A stretch of 64,000 bases of DNA from JAUNSR01 sp036655355 (GCA_036655355.1 JAVVQG010000016.1:36554-100553); one strand, 5' to 3'; positions 54,855-63,952 are shown, counted from the first letter of the stretch. Numbers and translations are program-made. The notes: generated from the letters alone by a model not told the origin.

Positions 54855-55940
54855 TTAATCGAGATAGAGGTAATCGTAATGAACGAATGGTTTGGCACCT
54901 TTCGTTCCGGTCAAGGCGGCTGCTTTCAAGCTATCCACGGATATCTTGCCTACGCCGATCTGTTTTCCTCGGAAGTCGAAGATGCGTACGATATCATCGG
55001 TTTCGAAATCGCCTGCAATACGGGTAACGCCTACGGGCAGAATGCTGACTGCCTGTTCTCCCAAAACCGCTTCGGTTGCTCCTTCGTTCAGGTGAATCTC
55101 ACCTTTGGCGAATCCTTCGGAGTGCGCGATCCATTTCTTCACGCTCGATACCGGCTTTTCGGAGGGAAGGAAACGGGTACAGATCTGTTTGCTTCCCTTC
55201 TTAAGCAAGAGCGGAAGTATGTTGTCTGTTTTTCCATTGGCGATGATCACTTCGATACCCTCTTCGGCCACTTTTCGGGCGATGTTGTATTTGGTGATCA
55301 TGCCGCCTCGCCCGAACGAAGAGCGTGAGGTTTGGATGTATGAGGAGATGTCGGTACGTCCCGTTTGAATTTCCCGGATCACTTCGGAATCGGGATCTGA
55401 TGGGTTTCCGGTATAAATACCGTCGATATTACTTAGAATGATCAACGCATCGGCTCCCATCATGGTCGCGATCAGCCCCGAGAGTTCATCGTTGTCTGTA
55501 AACATCAGTTCGGTTACCGAGATCGTGTCGTTTTCATTTACGATCGGAATTACTTTTTCATCGAGCATTACCTCCATGCAGTTTTTTTGGTTGAGGTAAT
55601 GGCGGCGTGACCCGAAATTCTCTTTCGTGGTCAGTACCTGTCCGCAGGCAATACCGTGATCGCGGAACAGTTCATAATAGCGGTTGATGAGTTTGGCTTG
55701 TCCGACAGCCGAAAAAAGTTGTCGTGCGGAAACGGAGTCAAGTTTACGGTTTACCTTCACTTCGCTGCGACCAGAGGCTACGGCTCCCGATGAGATCAGG
55801 ATCACCTCTACGCCGGCTTTGTGCAGTTCGGCAACCTGATCGCTCAGGGCGGACATTCGCGTGAAGTCTAACGTGCCGTCTTTTCGGGTCAGTACATTGC
55901 TTCCGATTTTAACCGCGATACGTTTGAATCGATAAGACAT
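54855..55940 (-). CDS. proB: Glutamate 5-kinase
   Basis: A 361-residue kinase that starts proline synthesis. The amino-acid-kinase domain (1-about 260) begins VKIGSNVLTRKDG and contains LISSGAVASGRSE and the FTDNDELSGLIATMM block. The C-terminal PUA domain (about 275-361) is present, so this is the long form that is usually proline-feedback sensitive. It is the first gene of the minus-strand operon proB-proA-M64-argF'. Confidence 0.95.
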   Translation of the reverse strand: MSYRFKRIAVKIGSNVLTRKDGTLDFTRMSALSDQVAELHKAGVEVILISSGAVASGRSEVKVNRKLDSVSARQLFSAVGQAKLINRYYELFRDHGIACGQVLTTKENFGSRRHYLNQKNCMEVMLDEKVIPIVNENDTISVTELMFTDNDELSGLIATMMGADALIILSNIDGIYTGNPSDPDSEVIREIQTGRTDISSYIQTSRSSFGRGGMITKYNIARKVAEEGIEVIIANGKTDNILPLLLKKGSKQICTRFLPSEKPVSSVKKWIAHSEGFAKGEIHLNEGATEAVLGEQAVSILPVGVTRIAGDFETDDIVRIFDFRGKQIGVGKISVDSLKAAALTGTKGAKPFVHYDYLYLD

Positions 55941-55978
55941 AAGAGAAATAATAAATAGTGGTTAATAGATTCCTGTGT

Positions 55979-56518
55979 TTACGAATCTGATCGGAGGGGA
56001 AATAATTCCGCTCTCAGAATACTCATTAAACAGGTGTTCATTAATTGGCCATCCTTAAAAGCTGCATTCCGCAAGATACCCTCTTGTTTGAATCCGGCTT
56101 TTTGAAGGACTTTGATTGATTGGAGATTCTCCTCGATGACCTGACAGTGAATACGTACCAGATCGAAATTCTCAAAGGCGAACCGGGTCATTTTCTGTAT
56201 GGCACGATGCATGATACCTTTTCCCCAATGGTTTTTTCCGAGAAAGAAGCCCAATTCGGCATCCAATCGGAAAATATCATCCTTTGGGGTAAGCGAGATC
56301 GAACCTACGACTTCGTCATTTACCACGATTGCTTTGGCCAATTTGTTTTCACAACAATTCGTCATACCGATGAATACCCGGGCGTGTCTGATCGTGTATG
56401 GAAACGGAATGGTTTCACCTAAATAACGAACTACTTCCGGGTGGTTCAGATTGGTTGCAAGAGCGGCGGCATCCGAAGGCTTCCAGTCTCTGATAACGAT
56501 ATCGTCTGCTGATGTCAT
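55979..56518 (-). CDS. GNAT-family acetyltransferase (RimJ/RimL-like)
   Basis: About 179 residues from ATG 56518 (MTSADDIVIRDW); an upstream frame to 56593 crosses the hairpin at 56540 and is unlikely. The GNAT fold is shown by the opening IRDWKPSDA, the acetyl-CoA region GFFLGKNHWGKGIMHRAI, and the C-terminal NLQSIKVLQKAGFKQEGIL segment, closest to RimJ/RimL-type N-acetyltransferases. The substrate is unknown. It lies 38 bases upstream of proB and may be part of that operon. Confidence 0.88.
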   Translation of the reverse strand: MTSADDIVIRDWKPSDAAALATNLNHPEVVRYLGETIPFPYTIRHARVFIGMTNCCENKLAKAIVVNDEVVGSISLTPKDDIFRLDAELGFFLGKNHWGKGIMHRAIQKMTRFAFENFDLVRIHCQVIEENLQSIKVLQKAGFKQEGILRNAAFKDGQLMNTCLMSILRAELFPLRSDS

Positions 56519-56539
56519 ACCTAAAAATTTTATGTTAAA

Positions 56540-56590
56540 ACGCCAAGGCATGGTCCCGTTTATAGAAACGAGTGATCCACGACTTGGCGT
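56540..56590 (-). terminator. Hairpin after the DUF695-like gene
   Basis: ACGCCAAG and CTTGGCGT form a perfect 8-bp stem with a long loop, downstream of the minus-strand gene at 56622 and upstream of the GNAT gene. On the minus strand the stem is followed by a T-rich stretch. It is likely a terminator. Confidence 0.55.
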
Positions 56591-56621
56591 CAAACATAAA
56601 TGTACTATTAATTATGGAAAA

Positions 56622-57059
56622 TTACTCCACAATGCCATTATTTCTTAGCATTTCCTTGTATTCTACCCACTCAGGGTCTTCGATTCTACCAATTTGTAAT
56701 GGTAACTGTTCGTATTCATCCAATACCTTGTGAAGAATCATGGCGAATTTTTCAATATCGCTTGTATAGAAAACCATGAAGAATCTTGAGCGTCCGGTAT
56801 GGGTTGCGGTCATGTATCCGATACCCTCTTTCTCCTCCGCATCCGACAATTTAAATGCAATCTCGTTCATGAACTTGTCCTGCTCCTCAGTCGGCATGCC
56901 GGCATTCGAAATAGGTTTGTATTCCCACTCGATCTCAATACGTTCCGGATATTTTCCGCTTTCCTGAATCTCTTTCAGATCTCTGCGGCCACGTGTAATT
57001 ATTTCCTGACCTTCCAGTTCAGAAGTACTTACGAACCAATTTTTTTCGACCTCTCTCAT
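56622..57059 (-). CDS. DUF695-like conserved protein
   Basis: A 145-residue acidic cytoplasmic protein with no signal or membrane segment. The order IEIEWEYKPISNAGMPTEEQ, a helical SDAEEKEG segment, then GYMTATHTGRSRFFMVFYTS fits DUF695, a family of unknown function with two-strand and helix repeats. I do not assign a role. It is a single-gene unit between the acyl-CoA synthetase gene and the GNAT gene. Confidence 0.65.
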   Translation of the reverse strand: MREVEKNWFVSTSELEGQEIITRGRRDLKEIQESGKYPERIEIEWEYKPISNAGMPTEEQDKFMNEIAFKLSDAEEKEGIGYMTATHTGRSRFFMVFYTSDIEKFAMILHKVLDEYEQLPLQIGRIEDPEWVEYKEMLRNNGIVE

Positions 57060-57153
57060 AACAGAATCAATTTATAAATATTTGTTTGTTTAGATATAGT
57101 ATCCGATGCAAATATCGCTATAAATCTAACAACATAGGAGAAGATTGGTTCGC

Positions 57154-57185
57154 CGTTAACGTTTCTATTAATTTCATCGTTAACG
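57154..57185. terminator. Self-complementary repeat hairpin after the acyl-CoA synthetase gene
   Basis: CGTTAACG occurs twice, 16 bases apart; each copy is a palindrome and the two also pair with each other as an 8-bp stem. It lies 34-65 bases past the synthetase stop but lacks a T run, so it could be a weak terminator or a binding site. Confidence 0.35.
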
Positions 57186-57218
57186 TTACGATGCCTCTGA
57201 ACGATGAGTGCTCATTCA

Positions 57219-58868
57219 TTACTTCTTGTCGCGAATCTCCACGCGTCGGATTTTCCCGCTGATTGTTTTAGGCAGTTCCTCGACGAATTCGATGATGCGT
57301 GGATATTTGTAGGGAGCGGTCACGCGTTTCACATGATCCTGTATCTCTTTAATCAACGCATCGCTTATCTTATCTTTGTAAGGATTGGAAAGAACGATGG
57401 TTGCTTTTACCACCTGTCCGCGTACCTCATCGGGAACTCCGGTAATGGCACATTCAAGCACAGAAGGGTGGGTCATCAAGGCACTTTCCACTTCAAACGG
57501 ACCGATTCGATAGCCTGAGCTTTTGATCACATCGTCTGCACGGCCGACGAACCAGAAGTAGCCGTCTTCATCGCGCCATGCCACATCGCCCGTATAATAG
57601 AGACCATCTGAACAAGCTTCCTTCGTTTTGGCTTCATCGCGGTAATACTCTTTGAAAAGTCCGAGAACCTTTTTGCCTCCGGTCCGGATTACGATTTGTC
57701 CCTGCTCGCCATCTTCCGCCCAACGTCCGTCCGGTGTAAGCAGATCGACATCGTATTGCGGGTTCTTTATTCCCATGGAACCGGGTTTCGGTTCCACCCA
57801 AGGGTAAGTGGCGATCGTAAGGGTTGTTTCGGTTTGTCCGAACCCTTCCATGAGTCGGATTCCTGTTAACCGCAACCACTCTTCATAAACCGCCGGGTTT
57901 AGTGCTTCTCCTGCGATGGTGCAATATTTCAAGGATGAGATATCAAACTTACTTAACTCCTCCTTAATCAGGAAACGAAATACGGTGGGAGGAGCGCAGA
58001 ACGAAGTGATGCGATGGTTGTGGATCATATGCAATACATCGGCGGGTGTGAATTTGTCAAAGTCGTATACGAAGACGTTTGCCCCCGCGATCCATTGACC
58101 GTATAGTTTCCCCCATACCGCTTTCCCCCAGCCGGTATCAGCCAGTGTAAGATGCAACGATTCCTCATTCAAATTGTGCCAGTAAGAGGCGGTAATGATG
58201 TGAGCAAGGGGGTAGGTGAAGTCATGGGCCACCATTTTAGGCTCACCCGTAGTGCCGGAAGTGAAATACAATAACGAGATATCCTCATTTTGGTTTGTGT
58301 TTTCCGGACGGCTAAACGGAGCAGCATGTTCGATGCCGAAATGGAAATCATCCCATCCCTCCGGAATGTCGGGGCCGATCGAAACCAATCGCTCGAGGGA
58401 AGGTGATTTGCTTCTCGCCTTTTCGATATGGTTAAGGACGGTTTCTTCACCGACGGCCACGATCATTTTTATCGATGCGGCATTATTACGGTAAACGATG
58501 TCTTTTTCAGTAAGGAGGTGGGTAGCGGGAATCACCGTAGCGCCGAGTTTGTGAAGGGCGACGATTGCGAACCAAAACTCAAAGCGTCTTTTGAGAATCA
58601 GCATCACTTTATCGCCTTTGCCTATTCCGAGTGACTGGAAATAGGATGCCGTCTTATCACTTTGTTCTTTGATTTCGGCAAAGGTGAAATCATGTTTCGC
58701 ACCTTTGTCATTGGTCCAGCTGAGTGCTTTTTTATGGGGCGCTATTTTAGCCCATTCGTCAACAATATCGTACCCGAAGTTGAAATCTAAAGGGATTTCT
58801 ACCTTGAAATTATTCATGAAGTCCTCTTGAGAGGAGAACTCCGTTTGTTTTAAAAACCGTTCAATCAT
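57219..58868 (-). CDS. AMP-forming acyl-CoA synthetase (AcsM-like)
   Basis: A 549-residue adenylate-forming enzyme. The P-loop-like motif LLYFTSGTTGEPKMVAHD, the YTGDVAWRDEDGYFWFVGRADD hinge region, GYRIGPFEVE and the C-terminal catalytic lysine in PKTISGKIRR are all present. The closest subgroup is the acetyl-/medium-chain acyl-CoA synthetases; the acid cannot be read from sequence. It lies 68 bases downstream of an XRE-cupin regulator, a pairing seen often in Bacteroidales. Confidence 0.9.
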   Translation of the reverse strand: MIERFLKQTEFSSQEDFMNNFKVEIPLDFNFGYDIVDEWAKIAPHKKALSWTNDKGAKHDFTFAEIKEQSDKTASYFQSLGIGKGDKVMLILKRRFEFWFAIVALHKLGATVIPATHLLTEKDIVYRNNAASIKMIVAVGEETVLNHIEKARSKSPSLERLVSIGPDIPEGWDDFHFGIEHAAPFSRPENTNQNEDISLLYFTSGTTGEPKMVAHDFTYPLAHIITASYWHNLNEESLHLTLADTGWGKAVWGKLYGQWIAGANVFVYDFDKFTPADVLHMIHNHRITSFCAPPTVFRFLIKEELSKFDISSLKYCTIAGEALNPAVYEEWLRLTGIRLMEGFGQTETTLTIATYPWVEPKPGSMGIKNPQYDVDLLTPDGRWAEDGEQGQIVIRTGGKKVLGLFKEYYRDEAKTKEACSDGLYYTGDVAWRDEDGYFWFVGRADDVIKSSGYRIGPFEVESALMTHPSVLECAITGVPDEVRGQVVKATIVLSNPYKDKISDALIKEIQDHVKRVTAPYKYPRIIEFVEELPKTISGKIRRVEIRDKK

Positions 58869-58936
58869 ACTATGAAAATTGGGCTCGGATGTTGAAATAC
58901 TGTACGAAGTATCTCTTCAAGGGAGTATAAAGTTAA

Positions 58937-59488
58937 TTAAAGGATCATCGCAAGGAATTGCACTTTTTCATGATCCAGGGCTTTCATCCCGTGCGGGAAG
59001 GAGGAGTCGAAATAGATTGAATCCCCTTCGTTGAGAATAAGTTCTTTTCCGTGGATATGTAAAAGCATCTTTCCTTTGAGCACAAGGTTGAACTCTTGTC
59101 CCGGATGAGCATTCAAGGTGATTGCATCATCGTCATTGGGTTCTACGACAACCATGAAAGGTGTTGCTTTTCTATTCTTAAAACCGGTGGCCAACGCCTG
59201 GTATTTATATGCTTTCGTTCTTTCTACCGAGGGGCCTTTTCCTGCACGGGTGAGGTAATAGCAGTTCATATGAGCCTCGTCGCCGAACATCAGGGTAACG
59301 AGTTCGATGTTATAATGGCGACTAACCTGATGCAGGAGGCTAACCGGTATATCCGCTTCGCCCGACTCTATTTCGAGGTATTTCTGAGGAGAAATATCGC
59401 AAACCCGTGCAATTTCATCTATTTCAATCTCAAGAGATTCACGCAAACCTTTGAGGCGATCTGCAATTTGTCTGATTTGTTCGTTCAT
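58937..59488 (-). CDS. XRE-family regulator with cupin sensor domain
   Basis: A 183-residue protein: N-terminal helix-turn-helix (about 6-65, with EIARVCDISPQKYLEIESGE) and C-terminal cupin (about 105-183, with HPGQEFNLVLKGKMLLHI and GDSIYFDSSFPHG). This architecture is a one-component regulator that binds a small ligand in the cupin. It is upstream of, and probably co-transcribed with, the acyl-CoA synthetase gene. It is divergent from the GH97-like gene across 284 bases in which I see no clear promoter. Confidence 0.9.
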   Translation of the reverse strand: MNEQIRQIADRLKGLRESLEIEIDEIARVCDISPQKYLEIESGEADIPVSLLHQVSRHYNIELVTLMFGDEAHMNCYYLTRAGKGPSVERTKAYKYQALATGFKNRKATPFMVVVEPNDDDAITLNAHPGQEFNLVLKGKMLLHIHGKELILNEGDSIYFDSSFPHGMKALDHEKVQFLAMIL

Positions 59489-59772
59489 AGAGTAGCGTTT
59501 TTATTATTTGCGCAATATAGTCAAAAATGAATAAATTTAATTATTTAGGGTTATTTTCATTCGGATTTAACAGTATCAGGGCCGTTTTTTATTCATCTTA
59601 TCGGGCTGTATGGTTGTGTACATCACCATTTTGAATTAATATTGTAAATTAAAAATAAGTATTTACGCCATCTTTGGGTATTGTAGGTGAGAAATATAAA
59701 TTCACCCTCTTTTTTAGGGAAGTTATATAAATGGCGCGTTTGACGTGAGTGTCAAAAATAAACTGTATACAA

Positions 59773-61212
59773 ATGAAATATCTATATGTTCTTTGTTTCT
59801 TGGGATTGTTATGTGCGGGGTGTGAGAAGAAGAATCATTCCATAACTTCTCCGGATAAAAATATTAATCTGACCTTTTCGATGGATGGTGAGGGCATTCC
59901 TTATTACACGGTTATTTATAAAAATGACACACTGATACAGCGTTCCAGACTTGGACTTCATTTGGACGGAAACCCGATGGATTCTGCGCTTCAGCTGAAA
60001 GATATCGCAATCGGAAAAAATAAGTATTCGGGAGCTTCTTTGGGAAAAGAGTATGAGCAGCCACAACATCAATATAACGAACTGATTGCAAAAGTGGAGA
60101 AGAACGATCGGGAGATGGATATCATTTTCAGGTTGTATAATGACGGCGTTGCATTTCGTTATTGGGTGAGAGGATATGAAAACGTAGTGATCTCGGGAAA
60201 GATGATGGATATCAACTTTGCGGATAAAGTAGATGCCTATTGGTCTTGTTTTGAATATATCGATACAAAAAATCAGTACCACGACGGAAATCTCGACGTG
60301 ATGCGTAAGATGTTTGAAACGGCTCTTCCGGATGATGCCAAGCATGGAAAATATCCCGACAGTCTTTTTGTGAATCTTCCCTTCCTGGTTAAGAACGGTA
60401 GTAAATATATGAACTTCCAGATTGTGACTATCAATGAGCCTACAACCTTTAATATGAAGGTGGATGCCCACAAACCGTTGGTTTCAACTTATGTGACCAA
60501 AGACGATCATCACCAAATGGTGGTTCCTTTACCCTACTACTCGCAATGGCTTTCGATAGGTATTTCGAATAATTCGGCCGAGTTGTTGGAGTCGAAACTG
60601 GTATATAATCTGAGTCTGGAGGGCGACTTGCCGAAGGAGAAATACGAACATCCGATCGATTTCTATGAGAATAATTGTAAGAATAATGTGATTCTCCCCT
60701 TTTCAAGACATTATGAAGGGACGAAGGAGTATTCGATGATGAATATTCCGAAAGGAGGATATTCTACTTTTGTGCACCAATTGGCTTTGCATGTGGTTTT
60801 TAACCGTCCTCTAAGTGTATATTCCGATTATGAAGCGTATTATACAGACAAAGGTGCTACCGGTAAGTTCATTGGTAATCTACCTAAATCGTGGGATACG
60901 ATGAAGGTTGTTGATGCGGAGTTAGGCCGTTACGTTATCGTGGCAAGAAAAGATTCTGATTCGGAGAATTGGTTTGTAGGAGGTATCACGAATGCTCAGG
61001 GAAGAGAGAGTGTGATTACGTTCGATTTCCTTTCACCCGATATTCTTTATAAAGCAACCATTTACGAAGATACGGAAAACAGCCACTGGCTTACGAATCC
61101 GTCTGATTTCAAGATCTCGGAGATGTATGTACGCAAGAACAATACCTTTACCTTTAAAATGGCTCCCGGAGGAGGCTATGGTGTTATTCTCAAAGAAGTG
61201 AAGAATCCCTAG
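59773..61212 (+). CDS. GH97-like lipoprotein lacking the catalytic barrel
   Basis: 479 residues from ATG 59773, giving a lipoprotein signal with lipobox LCAGC; an in-frame GTG at 59749 is less likely. Residues about 22-282 match the GH97 N-terminal beta-sandwich (SPDKNINLTFSMDGEGIPYY, IFRLYNDGVAFRYWV). Residues about 302-479 match the end of the barrel and the C-terminal beta domain (NNVILPFSRHYEG, HQLALHVVFNRPL, WFVGGITNAQGRES, KMAPGGGYGVILKEV). The intervening catalytic (beta/alpha)8 region, about 300 residues in SusB-like enzymes, is missing with the frame intact. It is probably not a normal hydrolase; it could be a binding protein or a decayed gene. Confidence 0.8.
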   Translation: MKYLYVLCFLGLLCAGCEKKNHSITSPDKNINLTFSMDGEGIPYYTVIYKNDTLIQRSRLGLHLDGNPMDSALQLKDIAIGKNKYSGASLGKEYEQPQHQYNELIAKVEKNDREMDIIFRLYNDGVAFRYWVRGYENVVISGKMMDINFADKVDAYWSCFEYIDTKNQYHDGNLDVMRKMFETALPDDAKHGKYPDSLFVNLPFLVKNGSKYMNFQIVTINEPTTFNMKVDAHKPLVSTYVTKDDHHQMVVPLPYYSQWLSIGISNNSAELLESKLVYNLSLEGDLPKEKYEHPIDFYENNCKNNVILPFSRHYEGTKEYSMMNIPKGGYSTFVHQLALHVVFNRPLSVYSDYEAYYTDKGATGKFIGNLPKSWDTMKVVDAELGRYVIVARKDSDSENWFVGGITNAQGRESVITFDFLSPDILYKATIYEDTENSHWLTNPSDFKISEMYVRKNNTFTFKMAPGGGYGVILKEVKNP

Positions 61213-61268
61213 TGAACAGTTCTCAACGGTGCTTGTTTCTATTGAAAGAAGCTCTAATTGAGAATAAT

Positions 61269-62180
61269 ATGGACAAGATTTTTTTAACCTTCGGAGAATG
61301 GAAAGAAACTGCAGAAACGCTTCGTTTGTATCTGCAGATGGCTGGAAAGGTGAAACTGGAACGATGTTATCCACGGCCGGAGTGGTCGCATATCCGCATG
61401 TATCTCACGATAGACGGTTTATCAACGGGTATTATTCCGGGTGATGCATCTCCTTTTTCCATTCATTATAATTTGAGAAGCCATCAAGTGGAGTTTGTCA
61501 GCGGTGGAGGATCGGAAGTGATTAAGCTGGTTGATGAACTGAGTGTTCAGGAGTTTTATCGCCTTTTTATGGATGCACTGAAGAAGATAGGTTCGCCTAC
61601 TGCCATCGATACGATGCCTCAGGAGATAGCGGGAGCGATTGATTTCACAAAGGATGATGTTCATTATACCTATAATCCGAAGGCAGCTACCCAATGGCTT
61701 GAGAACATGCTTTTCGCATATCAGGGACTACTCCGGTTTCTGGCGCCATTTAGGGGAAAAGTGAATACACCGGCATATTACTTTGGGGCGATGGACCTGT
61801 CTTGTACTGTGTTTAGCGGAGAAAGTAGGCCTTATCCGAAAGAGAATGCGGTCATTTCAAAATACGCATTTGATGAAGCGCTGTTTGAGTGTGGTTTCTG
61901 GCCGGGAGATCCTCACGATCAGATTCCCTCATTCTTTGCCCTTCCTTATCCTTTTATCTCTTCGATTTCTCCTTACGAGACAGATATCTGGCCGAAGACA
62001 GCCGTGTTTGACAGTTCAAAGAATGAGTTCTTCTTGAATCTGAAAGATGTATTCAATTACCCTGATCCGTTTAATGCGGTCATGGAGTTTTGTAATTCCA
62101 CATTCAAAATCTCACAGTTGATTCATCCTTGGGATAATATCGACTGGATTACACGTCCTTTAGGATATCCTCATTTATAG
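61269..62180 (+). CDS. DUF5996-family protein
   Basis: About 303 residues from ATG 61269; the frame also allows a GTG at 61212 overlapping the previous stop. It opens with FGEWKETAETLRLYLQMAGK and continues with GLSTGIIPGDASPFSIHYN, DELSVQEFYRLFMDAL and a PAYYFGAMDLSCTVFSGE block, the pattern of DUF5996, a cytoplasmic family without a known function. No signal peptide. It is 56 bases after the GH97-like gene and convergent with the ROK regulator gene. Confidence 0.8.
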   Translation: MDKIFLTFGEWKETAETLRLYLQMAGKVKLERCYPRPEWSHIRMYLTIDGLSTGIIPGDASPFSIHYNLRSHQVEFVSGGGSEVIKLVDELSVQEFYRLFMDALKKIGSPTAIDTMPQEIAGAIDFTKDDVHYTYNPKAATQWLENMLFAYQGLLRFLAPFRGKVNTPAYYFGAMDLSCTVFSGESRPYPKENAVISKYAFDEALFECGFWPGDPHDQIPSFFALPYPFISSISPYETDIWPKTAVFDSSKNEFFLNLKDVFNYPDPFNAVMEFCNSTFKISQLIHPWDNIDWITRPLGYPHL

Positions 62181-62210
62181 CTCCCGGATCACCGGTATTT
62201 ATAAATGGGG

Positions 62211-63422
62211 TTATCCCCTAACTATTCCCAACATTTTATTACGGGCAAGCAGGCAGACACCTACTGCGGCTGCTCTTCCTCTTAATTTGGAAATTCGTAT
62301 TTCGGTATCCTGATTTACGAAGTTGAGAGAGTGTTTCATAATCCCGGTTTCTATCGGGAGGGATATTTGTTTTCCCAAAGTACCTACTTCACCTCCTAAA
62401 ATCAATACATCCGGGTTGAAAATATTTAGAAGTCCGGAAATATATTTACCCAATACACGTCCCGTGACATCAATGGTCTCCAAAGAAAGAAGATCTTCCT
62501 CTTTAGCTGCATGAAGAATCTCATTCATCAGATCAGGACCATCCAGATTCATTTTGTCTTTTAGAATGGTACTGCTTCCTTTGCTGTATTCCGATTTAAA
62601 ACGGCGAACAATTGCCGACCCGGAAGCCTCTGTTTCCAAGCAGCCTTTTTTTCCGCAATGACATAATATCTCATTATCGAACATCGGGAGATGTCCGTAT
62701 TCCCCTGCATATCCAGATTTGCCGTAGTAGATCTCTTTGTTGGCGATGATACCAACCCCCAGTCCCCACGAGATATTCACGTAGATGGCGTTTTCTGATG
62801 ATTTTCCGGCTCCGCATATGAACTCACCATAAGCACCGGCGCGTGCGTCGTTTTCAATAAGTACTTTGACGTTGAATTTTTCTTCAAGTCTTTCCGTTAA
62901 TGATTGTCGTGTACTAGCGAAATAACCATACGTGTTTCCGGTATGTACATTAACGATTCCTTTCATGCAAATACCCATGGTGATGATGTTTTCTCTTGAA
63001 ACGGAGAGGTTGTCAAGAAAGGTATTGATCAGAGAAACCATTCTGCTGTATGCTTCTTCGGTATCTTCGAGGAAATAAGGATATTTCTCTTCCACAAGGA
63101 GATTGCCTGAAAAGTCAGTGAGAATAGCTAAAAGGGAATTTTTCTGGATATCGATACCGATAAAATAACCGGCATTCATATTGATATCGTAAAGGCTGGC
63201 TTTTCGGGAACCTTGGTTATCGGCTTTGCCGCATTCGTATAAGAGTCCGAATTCGACCATTTCGGCAACGATCTTAGATATCGTTGGAATACTTAGGGAA
63301 ATTTGTTTTGAAATGTCAGAATGAGTGACGGCTCCTTTCTCGATAATTATTTTCAAAATTTCGAGACGAATCTGATTATTCTTAGGATGGATTGTATCGT
63401 TGAGTAAGGTTTGTATCTTCAT
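62211..63422 (-). CDS. ROK-family transcriptional regulator (NagC/XylR type)
   Basis: 403 residues from ATG 63422 (MKIQTLLND); the longer frame to 63503 encodes an implausible hydrophobic leader. The N-terminal winged helix (about 12-75, with GAVTHSDISKQISLSIPTIS) precedes an ROK domain with YFIGIDIQKNSLLAIL, the zinc-binding CHCGKKGCLE and a GGEVGTLG motif near the end. ROK regulators respond to sugars such as GlcNAc or xylose. Its target is not evident; the glycosidase-type genes in the window are candidates. Confidence 0.92.
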   Translation of the reverse strand: MKIQTLLNDTIHPKNNQIRLEILKIIIEKGAVTHSDISKQISLSIPTISKIVAEMVEFGLLYECGKADNQGSRKASLYDINMNAGYFIGIDIQKNSLLAILTDFSGNLLVEEKYPYFLEDTEEAYSRMVSLINTFLDNLSVSRENIITMGICMKGIVNVHTGNTYGYFASTRQSLTERLEEKFNVKVLIENDARAGAYGEFICGAGKSSENAIYVNISWGLGVGIIANKEIYYGKSGYAGEYGHLPMFDNEILCHCGKKGCLETEASGSAIVRRFKSEYSKGSSTILKDKMNLDGPDLMNEILHAAKEEDLLSLETIDVTGRVLGKYISGLLNIFNPDVLILGGEVGTLGKQISLPIETGIMKHSLNFVNQDTEIRISKLRGRAAAVGVCLLARNKMLGIVRG

Positions 63423-63536
63423 GGAAATCGTTTTGAACAAAAATAGTAAATATTTTATAATAAATAACACCTTTGTTAATAGACAATTACTAAAAGATTG
63501 CAAATTGATAAAGATCTCAATTTGGAGGGTATAAAA

Positions 63537-63583
63537 AAGCGGTAGCCCAATTCACAGAACTGGACTACCGCTTTTTATTTGGA
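63537..63583. terminator. Bidirectional-type hairpin upstream of the ROK gene
   Basis: AGCGGTAGCCCAA and TGGACTACCGCT pair in a strong imperfect stem with an A run on one side and a T run on the other. It may end transcripts entering from either side. Confidence 0.7.
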
Positions 63584-63728
63584 TATAATCTTGTTATTTC
63601 TAATTTAGGTTTGCCCAATAGCATTTATCGCATTAATTTATACTTTTAAATTCGAATAGAATCCTGTATTATCTGTCGGTAAAAACACTGGTTGTTAAAT
63701 GTTTAAAACAAGGATTGATTTATCAAGG

Positions 63729-63807
63729 CCTTGGTTCAGTCGCGCCACCGCCTTGCTTCGGTCGCGCCACGGCCTTGCTTCGACCGAACCACGGCCTTGC
63801 TTCGAGC
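63729..63807. repeat. 22-bp tandem repeats (about 3.5 copies)
   Basis: Units at 63729, 63751, 63773 and a partial at 63795, each beginning CCTTGNTTC and containing a (G/C)CGCGCCAC or related block. Units differ at several positions. GC-rich composition contrasts with the surrounding AT-rich DNA. No gene is credible here. Confidence 0.75.
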
Positions 63808-63883
63808 TATAGAGTGCTTCTCCTGAAGAAAGTGTAGGAATCCTGTACGATTTTCTCGGCATCACGATCCGATTAACGTGCTT

Positions 63884-63952
63884 GGGGCCCTTGCCGCTAG
63901 GGCGCTCCCCGAGCGGAGAGTTGGGCGTGCCGTGAGCCTTATCTTGGCTCAC
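63884..63952. other. GC-rich structured non-coding element
   Basis: Two hairpins lie close together: GCCCT-tgccgct-AGGGC (63887-63903) and GTGAGCC-TTATCTT-GGCTCAC (63932-63952, perfect 7-bp stem). The minus-strand frame through this stretch gives a low-complexity peptide with no recognisable fold, so I treat it as non-coding: either a structured RNA or a dispersed repeat unit. The window ends just after it. From 63584 to 64000 I find no gene. Confidence 0.45.
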
